A stretch of DNA of 64,000 nucleotides, taken from positions 1 through 64,000 of the forward strand of contig JAJVIH010000050.1 of NCBI GenBank assembly GCA_022072125.1, written 5' to 3'. The stretch is from Myxococcota bacterium. GTDB lineage: Bacteria; Myxococcota; JAJVIH01. The translations under genes and the position numbers were made by a program. Within the stretch, counting starts at the first letter, position 1, and the number at the start of each line of letters is the position of its first letter. Below are positions 8,975-18,050 of this stretch, piece after piece. The notes under the pieces are model-generated. The model was given only the letters and a program-made list of their open reading frames with translations. It searched no databases and was not told the origin of the DNA.

Positions 8975-9677
8975 GAAACGCGATCGCCTCTACGAAGGAA
9001 AATCCAAGATTCTCTACACGACGGACAATCCGGATGAACTCGTGCAGGTGTTCAAGGACGACGCCACCGCGTTCAACGGCGTGAAGAAGGGAACCATCGC
9101 CGGCAAGGGCGAACTGAACTGCGCCATCACCGCGCGCATCTTCGGCCTGCTCGGCGCCGCCGGAACGCCCAGCCATTTCATCCGGGTGCTGTCGCCGCGC
9201 GAGATGCTGGTGCAGCGCCTGACCATCATCCCGGTGGAGGTGGTGATGCGCAATATCGTGGCCGGCTCGCTGTCCAAACGCATGGGCCGTCCGGAAGGCG
9301 AAAAACTCCCGCGCGCTATTCTGGAGACCTACCTGAAGAGCGACGAACTCGGCGATCCGCCCATCAACGACGAGCATATCGAGGTGTTCGGCCTCGCCAC
9401 GCCCGCCCAACTGGCGGAGATGAAAACCATGGCGCGCCAGATCAACGCGGTTCTGGTTCCGTTCTTCCGGGAGCGCGGGATTGATCTGGTGGATTACAAA
9501 CTCGAATTTGGCGTGAATCCGCGGGGCCAACTGGTGCTGGGCGATGAAATCACGCCCGACGGCTGCCGTCTGTGGGACAGCGCGACCCACGAGAAGATGG
9601 ACAAGGATCGCTTCCGCCGCGACCTCGGCAAGGTGGAAGAAGCCTACCAGGAAGTCGCCCGCCGCGTGCTGGGGTGA
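8967..9677 (+). CDS. purC: SAICAR synthase (phosphoribosylaminoimidazole-succinocarboxamide synthase)
   Basis: ATP-grasp-like enzyme of 236 aa that ligates aspartate to CAIR in purine synthesis. Visible family marks: RLYEGKSKILYTTDNPD at the N-terminus, FKDDATAFNG, VEVVMRNIVAGS, LVDYKLEFG and LGDEITPDGCRLWD. The ATG at 8967 lies inside the purB end (8-bp overlap), fitting translational coupling; the longer in-frame start at 8856 is within purB. The convergent PHA synthase gene begins 65 bp downstream. Confidence 0.95.
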   Translation: MVEKRDRLYEGKSKILYTTDNPDELVQVFKDDATAFNGVKKGTIAGKGELNCAITARIFGLLGAAGTPSHFIRVLSPREMLVQRLTIIPVEVVMRNIVAGSLSKRMGRPEGEKLPRAILETYLKSDELGDPPINDEHIEVFGLATPAQLAEMKTMARQINAVLVPFFRERGIDLVDYKLEFGVNPRGQLVLGDEITPDGCRLWDSATHEKMDKDRFRRDLGKVEEAYQEVARRVLG

Positions 9678-9742
9678 ATCGCCCCGTCCCGCGTGAGGAG
9701 GGATTATTTCATCTCATCCGGCGGGGCGGGAGAAGACCCGCC

Positions 9743-10885
9743 TCACGCATCGTGGCGGCGCATCCAATCAATGGATGGCGCCCAGACCTTTTCCGGCGCC
9801 TTTGAACCCGCCAGCACGCCGATATGTCCCCCGGGGACTTCGTGGAACTCCACCTCCCGGCTGCCGGTCTTGCGGATGATCTCCTTCACCGCCGCGAAGG
9901 CGGCCACGGTGTCGGATCGTCCGGCGAAGGCGATGATCGGGCAGGTGACGGTCCGCAGGTCCACCGGGCGGTTGGCCAGACGCAATTCTCCGGTGACCAG
10001 CTTGTTGCCGAGCATGAATTCGTTCACCAGTTGCTTGAAGGCGTCCGCCGGGTAGGGAACAAAATCCTTGGCCCAACGCTGCATGGCGTTGTAGCCCTTG
10101 ATGTATTCCTCGTCGTACAGGTTGACGAACAGATCCGCCATCCGGGTCATGGATTTGATCGGCGTGGTGAAGCGCATGGCCGCAGAGGGGATTTCCCCCG
10201 GAATATTGCCGCCCAGCAGCCTGGTCACCCGGTCCACCTGTCCGCCCGCCGCGCGCGCCGCGAAGGACAACATCCCGAGCTTTTCGAAATCAATCGGCGT
10301 GCCGGTGGACAGAATGGTCTTGATGGCCCCTCCGCCCGACCACGCCGTGTACATCAGCGAAAAGATGCCGCCCATGCAATACCCGAACAGGTGGATTTGC
10401 TTCTGTCCGGAATGACCCAGCGCCGCCTGGACCGCGGCGTCAATCCAGTCGGCGACGTAAGTATCCAGCGTGACGTGAATATCCCGCTCGTCTGGAATGC
10501 CGAAGTCCACCAGGTACACATTCGCCCCATGCTGCGTGAAGTATTCGACCATGCTGTGTCCCGGGCGCAGGTCATAAATATAGGGCTGCACCATCAGGGG
10601 GGGGATGATCAGCACCGGCGTGCGGATGGGTTGTGCGCCAAATTCCAGGTTCTCCGTGCCGATATCCGCGCTGTCGCGTTCCTGCCGGGGATAAAAATGC
10701 ACCGCCAGCTTGTCCTTGCGGTAGGCCAGTACGGAAGGCGTGGCGCCGACGGGCGTCAGGGAGCCGTCGGTCAGCAGGGCCACGCCGTTGACAAAGCCCT
10801 GCAGGGCCTTGTCAGCCAGGCTGGACAGCACTTTGCGCGGCTTGCGCAGGGCGGATGTTCGTTTGGTTGGAGATGTGGTCGCCAT
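9743..10885 (-). CDS. phaC: class III-type poly(R)-hydroxyalkanoate synthase subunit PhaC
   Basis: Alpha/beta hydrolase of 380 aa that polymerises (R)-3-hydroxyacyl-CoA at the granule surface. The lipase-like box has Cys in place of Ser: LFGYCMGGIFS, nucleophile C170. The catalytic Asp is in FAGRSDTVAAF (about 323) and the His in GGHIGVLAG (about 354). The length and lack of a long N-terminal domain fit classes III/IV, which need a partner (PhaE or PhaR). No clear PhaE/PhaR is adjacent; a small coiled-coil protein at 51309-51572 is a remote candidate. It starts 3 bp after the SRPBCC-type gene upstream, so the two are likely co-transcribed. Confidence 0.87.
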   Translation of the reverse strand: MATTSPTKRTSALRKPRKVLSSLADKALQGFVNGVALLTDGSLTPVGATPSVLAYRKDKLAVHFYPRQERDSADIGTENLEFGAQPIRTPVLIIPPLMVQPYIYDLRPGHSMVEYFTQHGANVYLVDFGIPDERDIHVTLDTYVADWIDAAVQAALGHSGQKQIHLFGYCMGGIFSLMYTAWSGGGAIKTILSTGTPIDFEKLGMLSFAARAAGGQVDRVTRLLGGNIPGEIPSAAMRFTTPIKSMTRMADLFVNLYDEEYIKGYNAMQRWAKDFVPYPADAFKQLVNEFMLGNKLVTGELRLANRPVDLRTVTCPIIAFAGRSDTVAAFAAVKEIIRKTGSREVEFHEVPGGHIGVLAGSKAPEKVWAPSIDWMRRHDA

Positions 10886-10888
10886 GGG

Positions 10889-11413
10889 TCAATTCCGGAG
10901 CGCGGTTTCCCCGGATGTTATCCGCTGAGCGATGAAACTGGCAAACACGCGGGCTTCCTCGTCCAGCGAAGCCGCCACGCGGTCCTCGACAAAGCGGCTG
11001 AACAGGGCGCCGAAGACGGGGATATGGATGGAGATGGCCGCCATCAGCGTGCGCTGCACGCCGCCCGGGACCGGCTGGGCGATGGCGCATCCGTGGGTGG
11101 ACGAATATTCGCGGAAGCGCAGGGGCGCCGCGCGAAATTCCGACCAGCCGCGCGACGGATTGATGATGATCTCTTCCTCCCATTCCATCATCGCCGGGCT
11201 GACAAAGGGTTGGAGCGGGCGCGGAATCTCCACCGCGGGCAGGCACCGCACGCGCTTGACGATCACGTCCCCCTCCGGGCGGATCTCCAGCACATGCCGC
11301 CGTTCAATGGATTGCAGACGGCGCTCGATATAGGCATCCAACTCCGGGTGCAACACCGCCTGCTGGAATTGTTCCAGGGAACAGGCGAAGGTATATTGGG
11401 TTTTGAAGAGCAC
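10889..11413 (-). CDS. DUF2505/SRPBCC-type protein
   Basis: Protein of 174 aa without signal peptide. It resembles START/SRPBCC-like DUF2505 proteins: an N-terminal FACSLEQFQQAVLHPELDAYIERRL, beta-rich middle, and a C-terminal amphipathic helix (VEDRVAASLDEEARVFASFIAQ). Such folds bind hydrophobic ligands in a helix-grip cavity. It directly precedes phaC with a 3-bp gap, so a role near lipid or acyl-CoA metabolism is reasonable but unproven. Its 5' end overlaps, head to head, the region upstream of the NTF2-like gene. Family assignment is from overall pattern only. Confidence 0.65.
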   Translation of the reverse strand: MLFKTQYTFACSLEQFQQAVLHPELDAYIERRLQSIERRHVLEIRPEGDVIVKRVRCLPAVEIPRPLQPFVSPAMMEWEEEIIINPSRGWSEFRAAPLRFREYSSTHGCAIAQPVPGGVQRTLMAAISIHIPVFGALFSRFVEDRVAASLDEEARVFASFIAQRITSGETALRN

Positions 11414-11486
11414 GTCAGCCCTCTTGCTCGCGGCAATTTATGCGGCGGATCGGTCCGGGCAAGCCGCCTGCCGCTTGGAGCGACCC

Positions 11487-11879
11487 ATGAATGCTTCCGG
11501 AGAACAGGTCCTGAACGCCTTTCCGCAGGTATCCCTGCTGCACGAGTGGCTGGCCGCCTGGACCGGCAACCGTCCGGAGGCGCTGGCCGCTTTCTATGCT
11601 GATGACTGTTACTATTCGGATCCGGCCCATCCGGCCGGACTTCGCGGGCGGGAACGGCTGGAGGGATACTTGCGCAAGCTCCTGGCGCGCAATCCCGCGT
11701 GGGTGTGGCGGCTGGATCAGGTCTGGCCGGTGGACGGGGGATGCGTCATCCGCTGGCGGGCGGAAATTCCGGTCTCCACGGGTGTGATTCACAAAACCGG
11801 CATGGACCTTGTGCTGATCCGGGATGGCAGGATCACCCGCAATGAAGTGTACTTCGACCCCTCCGGCCTGGGCGGATGA
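11487..11879 (+). CDS. NTF2-like (SnoaL-type) protein
   Basis: Protein of 130 aa with the SnoaL/NTF2 pattern: LLHEWLAAWTGNRPEALAAFYADDCYYSDPAHPAGLRGRERLEGYLRKLL followed by a beta-sheet with VWRLDQVWPV, GGCVIRWRAEI and ITRNEVYFD. The family includes isomerases, cyclases and ligand-binding proteins, so function stays open. TTGGAG lies 6 bp before ATG 11487; an in-frame ATG at 11403 is within the divergent gene and is rejected. It stands alone, with 118 bp to the convergent CapA-like gene. Confidence 0.72.
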   Translation: MNASGEQVLNAFPQVSLLHEWLAAWTGNRPEALAAFYADDCYYSDPAHPAGLRGRERLEGYLRKLLARNPAWVWRLDQVWPVDGGCVIRWRAEIPVSTGVIHKTGMDLVLIRDGRITRNEVYFDPSGLGG

Positions 11880-11997
11880 GCGGACTGATGTGACCAGACG
11901 CCGATGGCCCGGGAAAACCGGCGTTCCTTCCGGCGCATCGCATCCCGCCAGACGTGAGTTGGGGGTTTCCGGGCTGTCAGGCCTGAAGCAGGCATGC

Positions 11998-13224
11998 TCA
12001 CGGACTCATCTTTCCCGCGGAGGTGGCTGGAGCCGGCGGCGGGGCTGGACCAACGCCGGCGCAGTCACGCGCCAGGTCCGGAGCGCGAAGCTGCGGCAAG
12101 GGGGAACGGAATTTCGCGGACATCGCCCGCAGGCGGCACAGCACCCGCGTCTTCTCTCCACCTTCCACCACATGGGCGGCGAAGGGATGGCCTTCCGGGA
12201 GACGATCCGTGCGCACGGGCAGCAATTCCAGCCGGGCGGACAGCCGCCGTTTGCCGCCGGTGGCGCGGCTTAGCTCCAGCCAGGCGATGGCGGCGTCCTT
12301 GTCGCGCGGATTCCAGTTCCCGCCGAAAACAAAATTGCCGAGGGAATAGGCGATGGGGCGATCCCGGTACGTCTCCGCCCCCTGCAATACATGGGGATGG
12401 TGGCCGATCACCGCCGCCGCTCCGGCGTCAATCGCCACGCGCGCCAGGCGCTTCTGATAATCCGCCGGGAACCAGGTGGATTCCCGGCCCCAGTGCATGA
12501 ATACCACCACGCCATCGCTGGTTTTCAGCGCGCCGGCGATATCCTCCTTCAGCATGGCGGCCACGGCCGCCTCGTCATGGGGGTGTCCCGCCATGCCGAC
12601 GCGATCTTCCAGCGCCCAGATGACTCCGGGTTCGGGCGGTTTGGGTCCCAGGTAGAGGTAGGAGAGCAGGGCGAGGGTGATTCCCCGGCCTTTCATGATG
12701 CAGGGTTCGCGGGCCTGCCTGAGATTCATGCCCGCGCCGCAATGGGCGATCCCCGCGCGATGGAGCGCGCCGCGCGTATCCTCCACGGACTCCCGGCCAT
12801 AATCCGCCGTGTGGTTATTGCCCAGCAGCGCGGCGTCCACCCCGGCTTCCGTCAGGTATGAGACAAACGCGGGCGGGGCGCGGAAGGCGAAATTCTTGGC
12901 GGCCGGGACCCCGCGATCCGTGAGAGGACCTTCCAGATTGATCACCGCCACATCGGCCATGCGCAGCACATCCCGCACGCCCTCGAATGCGAAGCTGGAG
13001 ATGACCTCCGCCGGTTCGCTCCGGGCGCGCAGGCTGTCCACGTATTCGGCGAAGCGGTGGCCGAGCGTGACATCACCGGTGGCGGCGATGCTCAGGGTTC
13101 CAGTCGCGCTGTCCGATGCGAAAGCAGAGGCTCCCCAAAGGGCCACGGCTGAAAGGACCAGCATCCCCGGCGGCCGGCGGGCGGTTTTCCGGCAAGGGGC
13201 AATCAATGGAAAGAGCGGGTTCAC
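11998..13224 (-). CDS. CapA-family metallophosphatase-like secreted protein
   Basis: PGA_cap/CapA-type protein of about 408 aa with an N-terminal signal peptide ending near SAFAS. Landmarks are IAATGDVTLGHRFAEYV (metal-site Asp), VINLEGPLTD, LLGNNHTADYG (Asn-His), VVFMHWGRESTWFP (His) and VIGHHPHVLQG with IAYSLGNFVFGGN. These match the calcineurin-like fold used in poly-gamma-glutamate capsule proteins, but no capBC genes are near. The start is uncertain: GTG 13224 gives a complete signal peptide and sits 55 bp after the RND stop; ATG 13164 is an alternative, and ATG 13380 would overlap the RND gene. Third gene of the RND locus. Confidence 0.78.
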   Translation of the reverse strand: MNPLFPLIAPCRKTARRPPGMLVLSAVALWGASAFASDSATGTLSIAATGDVTLGHRFAEYVDSLRARSEPAEVISSFAFEGVRDVLRMADVAVINLEGPLTDRGVPAAKNFAFRAPPAFVSYLTEAGVDAALLGNNHTADYGRESVEDTRGALHRAGIAHCGAGMNLRQAREPCIMKGRGITLALLSYLYLGPKPPEPGVIWALEDRVGMAGHPHDEAAVAAMLKEDIAGALKTSDGVVVFMHWGRESTWFPADYQKRLARVAIDAGAAAVIGHHPHVLQGAETYRDRPIAYSLGNFVFGGNWNPRDKDAAIAWLELSRATGGKRRLSARLELLPVRTDRLPEGHPFAAHVVEGGEKTRVLCRLRAMSAKFRSPLPQLRAPDLARDCAGVGPAPPPAPATSAGKMSP

Positions 13225-13279
13225 GCCACGGGACCGTGTGGATTGCCGCGCTGGAGCGCCATGGTCCGCGGGGTCTTCA

Positions 13280-16200
13280 TCATTCCGCCGCGGCGGGTTG
13301 TCCGGATGGCTGGCGTCCGCGCAGGCGCCGGAAAAATTCCCCCAGCCATTCCATGTACAGATAAAACACCGGAGTGACATACAGGGTCAGGAATTGCGAG
13401 AACAGGAGCCCGCCGACGACCGCCACGCCCAGCGGCTGGCGGGCCTCCGCTCCCGCGCCATGGCCCAGGGCGATGGGCAGCGTGCCCATCAACGCCGCCA
13501 TGGTGGTCATCATGATCGGGCGGAAGCGCACCAGCGACGCCTCGCGGATGGCCTCGCGCGGACCCAGATTGCGATCCCGCCGGGCCTCGATGGCGAAATC
13601 CACCATCATGATGCCGTTCTTTTTCACCAGGCCGACCAGCAGGATGACCCCGACGAAGGCGTAGACATTCAGGTCCATGCCCATCCACATCAGGGCCGCC
13701 AGCGCGCCCATGCCCGCGAATGGCAGCGCCGACAGAATGGTGATGGGGTGGATGAAGCTCTCGTAAAGAATCCCCAGCACCATGTAAATGACCACCACCG
13801 CCATCAGCAGCAAAAATCCCAGGCCGCCCAGGGAGGACTGAAAGGCCTCGGCCACGCCCTGGAAGCGGGTGGTGACGGTGGGCGGCAGGACGGACCTTTC
13901 GATTTCCGCGATGCGATCCACCGCCTGGCCGAGCGCCATGCCCGGATCCAGGTTGAACGAAATGGTCACCGCCGGAAGTTGCCCCAGGTGGTTGACCGCC
14001 TGCGGACCCAGCCCGTCGCGGGTGCTGGCGGCGGCGCGCAGGGGAATCAGCTTGCCGCCGGACGAGCGGACATGGATCAGGTCCAGCGTGGTCATGTCGC
14101 GCTGCACGGCCGGGTCCAGTTCGATGATGACGTTGTAGGTATTGTTGGGCGCGTAGATGGTGGATACCTGCCGGGCCCCGAAGGCGGAAAACAGCGCGTC
14201 TTCAATCTGGGCGACGGAAAGACCCAGCAGGGCCGCACGGTCGCGGTCAATCGCCACGTCAATCTGCGGATTCTTGAGCTGGAGGTCGGAAGAGACATCG
14301 CGCAGGCCGGGAATGGCGCGCAGTTTGTCCACCATCACCGGGGCGGCCTGGTACAGCGAGGCGGTGTCCGGCGATTGCAGGGTGTACTGGTACTGGCTTT
14401 TGCTGAACTGTCCGCCGATGCGGATGGGCGGCGGCTGCTGCAGGAACACCCGCAGGCCCGGTATCGCCGCCAGTTTGGGGCGGAGGCGATCCACCACTTT
14501 CGGCGCGGGGTCGCGCTGGGCGCGCGGCTTCAGGCGGATAAACATCAGGCCGGCGTTGCTGCCGGAAATGCCGGGGCGGGCTCCGGCGCTGGAACTGAAG
14601 CCTTCCACCGCGGGATCGGCCTTCACCACACGGGCGGCGGTGAGTTGCAACTCCTTCATGTTGTCGAAGGAAATGCCTTCCTGCGCCTCGGTGAGGGCGA
14701 AGGGCTGGCCAGTATCCTCGGTCGGTAGAAAACCCTTGGGGATTTTCTGGAACATCATCACCGTGGCGATGATCACGCCTACGGAAAACACCATCACCAG
14801 CAGATGAAACCGGAGCGACTGGTCGAGTCCCCAGGCGTAGGCGCCTTGCATCCAGCCGAAAAATCGTTCGCTGGCGCGGTACAGGAAGCCATGTTTCCGC
14901 TCGCCGCCGCGCAAAAACAGCGCGCTCAGCATCGGCGTCAGCGTCAGCGAGATCACGCCCGAGATCAGGATGGCGATGGCGATGGTGACGCTGAACTCGG
15001 CGAACAGGCGCCCCAGAATTCCTCCCATGAACAGGATGGGAATGAACACCGCGGCGAGGGAGACCGTCATCGAGACAATGGTGAAACCGATCTCGCGGGA
15101 GCCGTTGAGCGCCGCCTGCAACGGCGTTTCCCCCATCTCGATGTGGCGGACGATATTCTCCAGCACCACGATGGCGTCATCCACGACGAAACCGACCGAA
15201 AGGGTGAGCGCCATCAGCGACAGGTTGTCCAGGCTGTACCCCAGCAGGTGCATCGCCGCGAAGGTGGCGATGATGGACATGGGCATGGCCAGGCTGGGGA
15301 TGAGGGTGGCCGTCAGGTTGCGCAGGAACGCGAAGACCACCAGCACCACCAGCCCGATGGTCAGCCACAGCGTGAAGGTGACATCGGCGACGGATTCCTT
15401 GATGGACTCCGACCGGTCGAAGATCAGCTTGAGCTTCACCGAGGCGGGAATCTGCGCTTCCAGATCGGGGATGGCTGCTTTCACCGCGTCCGCCACCCTG
15501 ACCGTATTGGCGCCCGGCTGCTTCTGGATCGCCAGCACCACGGATCGCTGGTCCACATACCAGGCGGCGGTCTTGTCGTTCTCCACCCCGTCGGCGACCT
15601 CGGCCACGTCCTTCAGGCGGGTTGTCTGGCCATTATGCTGGGAGACAATGACCTCGCGGAAGGCGGCGGCGTCCGCGAGTTGACCGTTGGTCTCCACCGT
15701 GAAGCTGCGCGCGGGTCCAAACACAGCGCCGGTGGGCAGGTTGACATTGGCGCCCTGGATGGCCCGGGTGACCTCGTCGAAACCGATGCCGCGGCTGGTC
15801 AGCAGGCGCGGGTCCACGCGGATGCGCACGGCGTATTTCTGCGAACCGTACACCATCACCTGCGCCACCCCGGAAAGGGTGGAGAGGCGCTGGGCCAGCA
15901 GCGTTTCGGCGTATTCATTCAGGCGGAACAGCGGCAGCGACGGCGAGGTCAGCGAGTAGAACAGGATCGGTTGATCGGCGGGGTTGGATTTGCGGTACGA
16001 GGGCGGCGCCGGCATGTCGCGCGGCAGGCGGCCCACCACGCGGGAGATGGCGGCCTGGACATCCTGCGCGGCGCCGTCCACGTCCCGCTCCAGCGAGAAT
16101 TGCAGGGTGATGGAGGTGGATCCCAGCGCCGAACTGGAGGTCATGCTGTCCAGCCCGTCAATGGTGGTGAATTCCTTTTCCAGCGGCGTGGCCACCGAGG

Positions 16201-16381
16201 AAGCCATGGTCTCCGGACTGGCTCCGGGCAACGCCGCGGTGACGTTGATGGTCGGGAAATCCACGTTGGGCAGGTCGCTGACCGGCAGGCGCTGATAGGC
16301 CATCAGGCCGAACCACAGCAGTCCCGTCATGACCAGGGTGGTCATCACCGGGCGGCGGATGAACGGAGCGGCGATGTTCAT
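13280..16381 (-). CDS. RND (HAE1-type) efflux pump, inner-membrane transporter
   Basis: Resistance-nodulation-division transporter of 1033 aa, full length for an AcrB/MdtB-like pump. It starts MNIAAPFIRRPVMTTLVMTGLLW and has two large periplasmic loops between TM1-2 and TM7-8. Proton-relay aspartates are in TM4 (SVGFVVDDAIVVLENI, near 401-402). FMGGILGRLFAEFSVT is another typical TM-region motif. The pump probably exports hydrophobic drugs, detergents or metabolites through a TolC-type channel, not encoded here. ATG overlaps the adaptor stop by 4 bp (ATGA), so expression is coupled. Similar in layout to mdtB/mexF-type operons; substrate unknown. Confidence 0.95.
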   Translation of the reverse strand: MNIAAPFIRRPVMTTLVMTGLLWFGLMAYQRLPVSDLPNVDFPTINVTAALPGASPETMASSVATPLEKEFTTIDGLDSMTSSSALGSTSITLQFSLERDVDGAAQDVQAAISRVVGRLPRDMPAPPSYRKSNPADQPILFYSLTSPSLPLFRLNEYAETLLAQRLSTLSGVAQVMVYGSQKYAVRIRVDPRLLTSRGIGFDEVTRAIQGANVNLPTGAVFGPARSFTVETNGQLADAAAFREVIVSQHNGQTTRLKDVAEVADGVENDKTAAWYVDQRSVVLAIQKQPGANTVRVADAVKAAIPDLEAQIPASVKLKLIFDRSESIKESVADVTFTLWLTIGLVVLVVFAFLRNLTATLIPSLAMPMSIIATFAAMHLLGYSLDNLSLMALTLSVGFVVDDAIVVLENIVRHIEMGETPLQAALNGSREIGFTIVSMTVSLAAVFIPILFMGGILGRLFAEFSVTIAIAILISGVISLTLTPMLSALFLRGGERKHGFLYRASERFFGWMQGAYAWGLDQSLRFHLLVMVFSVGVIIATVMMFQKIPKGFLPTEDTGQPFALTEAQEGISFDNMKELQLTAARVVKADPAVEGFSSSAGARPGISGSNAGLMFIRLKPRAQRDPAPKVVDRLRPKLAAIPGLRVFLQQPPPIRIGGQFSKSQYQYTLQSPDTASLYQAAPVMVDKLRAIPGLRDVSSDLQLKNPQIDVAIDRDRAALLGLSVAQIEDALFSAFGARQVSTIYAPNNTYNVIIELDPAVQRDMTTLDLIHVRSSGGKLIPLRAAASTRDGLGPQAVNHLGQLPAVTISFNLDPGMALGQAVDRIAEIERSVLPPTVTTRFQGVAEAFQSSLGGLGFLLLMAVVVIYMVLGILYESFIHPITILSALPFAGMGALAALMWMGMDLNVYAFVGVILLVGLVKKNGIMMVDFAIEARRDRNLGPREAIREASLVRFRPIMMTTMAALMGTLPIALGHGAGAEARQPLGVAVVGGLLFSQFLTLYVTPVFYLYMEWLGEFFRRLRGRQPSGQPAAAE

Positions 16382-17559
16382 GGCGCCGTTCCCTGGGCCG
16401 CGGTCGCCACGGCGGCGGGCGTTTCGGAAACCGGCGCTTCCCGCTCGACGGCCTTGACGGGCGCTCCCGGATAAAGCCGCAGGTGGCCGTCCAGCACCAC
16501 GGTGTCGCCCTCCGCCACGCCCGACGCGATCACCACCTCATCGCCGGAGTAACGGGCCGTGCGCACGGGCCGCATCTCCACGGTGTTGTCCGGGCGGACC
16601 AGGTAGACATAGGAGCCCTGTTGCCCCTGCTGCACCGCCTGGACCGGAAGCAAAAGCGCGTCTTTCTCCTCGGCCAGGGTCAGGCGCACGTTCACATATT
16701 GTCCGGGCCACAGGGCGTCGTCTTCATTGGCGAAGGAGGCCTTGAGCGCAATGGTTCCGGTGGAGGCGTTGACGGCGGAATCAATGAAGGTCAGCACGCC
16801 CCGGCTGGGCGGAGCGCGCGATCCCCCCGGAACGGCTTCCACCGCCAGTTCGCCGCCGCGCGAGGTTTCGCGAATGGCGGCCAGATGGGCTTCCGGCACG
16901 GCGAAGCGCGCCATGAGCGGACGCACCTGGCGGATCACGACCATGGGTTGCGTGTCGTTGGCCTTCACCACATTGCCCGCATGTACGAGAATATCCCCGG
17001 TGCGGCCATCCACCGGCGCGCGGATGAGCGTCCAGCCCAGATCCAGTTCGGCGCGCGTGACGGCGGCGCGGGCGGCCGCCAGGGCGGCTTCCTGTGCGGC
17101 GGCCGAGGCCTTCATGCGGTCATGGACATCCTGCGGAATCAGTTTTTGCTCCAGCAGGGTTCCGGTGCGCTTCAACTCGTCCTGCGCGTTGCGGGAGAGG
17201 ATTTCATCGCGGGCGAGCCGGGCCTTCGCGTCCTGCAGGGCGGCCTCGTAGGGACGGGCGTCGAGGGTGAAGAGCAGATCGCCCTTGCGCACCATGGCGC
17301 CCTCGCGGAAATGAACCCGCAGCACCTCTCCGCCCACCCGTGCGTTGATGGATACCGTGGATGCGGCCTCGATGGCGCCGACGGCGTCAATCACCACCGG
17401 CGCGTTGCGCCGGGCGGCCTTCACCAGCCTGACCGGGGCGGGCATGGCGCCGGGCGGCTTGCCGGCGGCGGCGGGCGTGGCGGGCGCTCCGCTGGTGCAC
17501 GCGGCGGGCGCAAAGGCGAGGCAGGGGATCAAAACCCATGGAAGACGCATGAAAGACAT
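16378..17559 (-). CDS. RND efflux periplasmic adaptor (membrane fusion) lipoprotein
   Basis: HlyD/AcrA-type adaptor of 393 aa. The signal peptide ends at APAAC (C21). A lipoyl half-motif (GGEVLRVHFREGAMVRKGDLL), a coiled-coil hairpin rich in Ala/Arg/Glu (about 120-175), the second lipoyl half (GWTLIRAPVDGRTGDILVHAGN) and beta-barrel domains follow. It bridges the RND pump to an outer-membrane channel. ATG 17559 is chosen for its signal peptide; the frame extends upstream across the opposite-strand tRNA, giving a well-known false N-terminus. The 3' end overlaps the RND gene by 4 bp. Confidence 0.93.
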   Translation of the reverse strand: MSFMRLPWVLIPCLAFAPAACTSGAPATPAAAGKPPGAMPAPVRLVKAARRNAPVVIDAVGAIEAASTVSINARVGGEVLRVHFREGAMVRKGDLLFTLDARPYEAALQDAKARLARDEILSRNAQDELKRTGTLLEQKLIPQDVHDRMKASAAAQEAALAAARAAVTRAELDLGWTLIRAPVDGRTGDILVHAGNVVKANDTQPMVVIRQVRPLMARFAVPEAHLAAIRETSRGGELAVEAVPGGSRAPPSRGVLTFIDSAVNASTGTIALKASFANEDDALWPGQYVNVRLTLAEEKDALLLPVQAVQQGQQGSYVYLVRPDNTVEMRPVRTARYSGDEVVIASGVAEGDTVVLDGHLRLYPGAPVKAVEREAPVSETPAAVATAAQGTAP

Positions 17560-17736
17560 TGGGCGACGACGGAATGCAAGGGCGTGGAATACCCCCGCCG
17601 GAATCCAGGTGGTATAGGCAGCGGCCGGAGGGGAGTCAATCGCCGCGCCGGGTTGAGCGGTCCGCGGAAGGTGATTCGCCGTGTGGGGACCATCACTTGC
17701 CCCGCCTGTGGGGCCGCGATATGTACGGCCCCGGTT

Positions 17737-17813
17737 CGGGGCGTAGCGCAGCCTGGTAGCGCGCCTGCCTTGGGCGCAGGAAGCCGTCGGTTCAAATCCG
17801 GCCGCCCCGACCA
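17737..17813 (+). tRNA. tRNA-Pro (anticodon UGG)
   Basis: A 77-nt cloverleaf can be drawn by eye. Acceptor CGGGGCG (17737-17743) pairs with CGCCCCG (17803-17809). The D arm is GCGC...GCGC, the anticodon stem CCTGC/GCAGG has loop CTTGGGC (anticodon TGG), and the T arm has loop TTCAAAT. Discriminator A17810 and an encoded CCA complete it. It lies in the gap between two minus-strand genes, on the opposite strand to both. Confidence 0.96.
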
Positions 17814-17842
17814 CTTCCCCAGTCCACGTTCAGTTCATCTTT

Positions 17843-17906
17843 CCAACCCAACCGCCGTTCCCCGCCGCGTGCGAGGCCAGCCGGTTCAAATCCAGCCGTT
17901 GGGCCA
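17843..17906 (+). pseudogene. tRNA-like remnant downstream of tRNA-Pro
   Basis: A T-arm-like segment CGGTTCAAATCC (17881-17892) repeats 12 bases of the tRNA-Pro T arm about 93 bp further on and is followed by GTTGG-G-CCA. CCAAC at 17843 can pair with GTTGG as a 5-bp acceptor. The span of 64 nt is too short for a full tRNA and no anticodon arm can be drawn. It may be a decayed tRNA copy or a leftover attachment-site duplication. Confidence 0.4.
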
Positions 17907-17986
17907 AGTGTTCCGCTATTTCACGGGGCGTGGGCGCGGAACAATCCCTTCCGCATTATTATCTGAAAGCCGCTTCGCGCCAGACG

Positions 17987-18028
17987 GAAAATCACAACGC
18001 CCGGGGGTGCGAAACCCGCCGGGCGTTG
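17987..18028 (-). terminator. terminator of the Kazal/MopE lipoprotein gene
   Basis: 10-bp perfect stem CAACGCCCGG/CCGGGCGTTG with an inner GGGT/ACCC extension. Read on the minus strand it is followed by TGATTTTCC, a short U-rich tail. It lies 22 bp beyond the stop of the gene ending at 18051. Confidence 0.75.
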
Positions 18029-18050
18029 CTGGAGGAACAGGACCTGCCGT

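Noticed and set aside
9824..11602. 592-codon plus-strand frame
   Set aside because: Antisense shadow of phaC and the SRPBCC gene, with no recognised domain.
14804..16474. 556-codon plus-strand frame
   Set aside because: Antisense to the RND pump; His/Gln/Arg-rich shadow.
17560..17814. Upstream extension of the RND adaptor through the tRNA
   Set aside because: It translates the antisense of tRNA-Pro, a well-known artefact; a proper lipoprotein signal starts at 17559.
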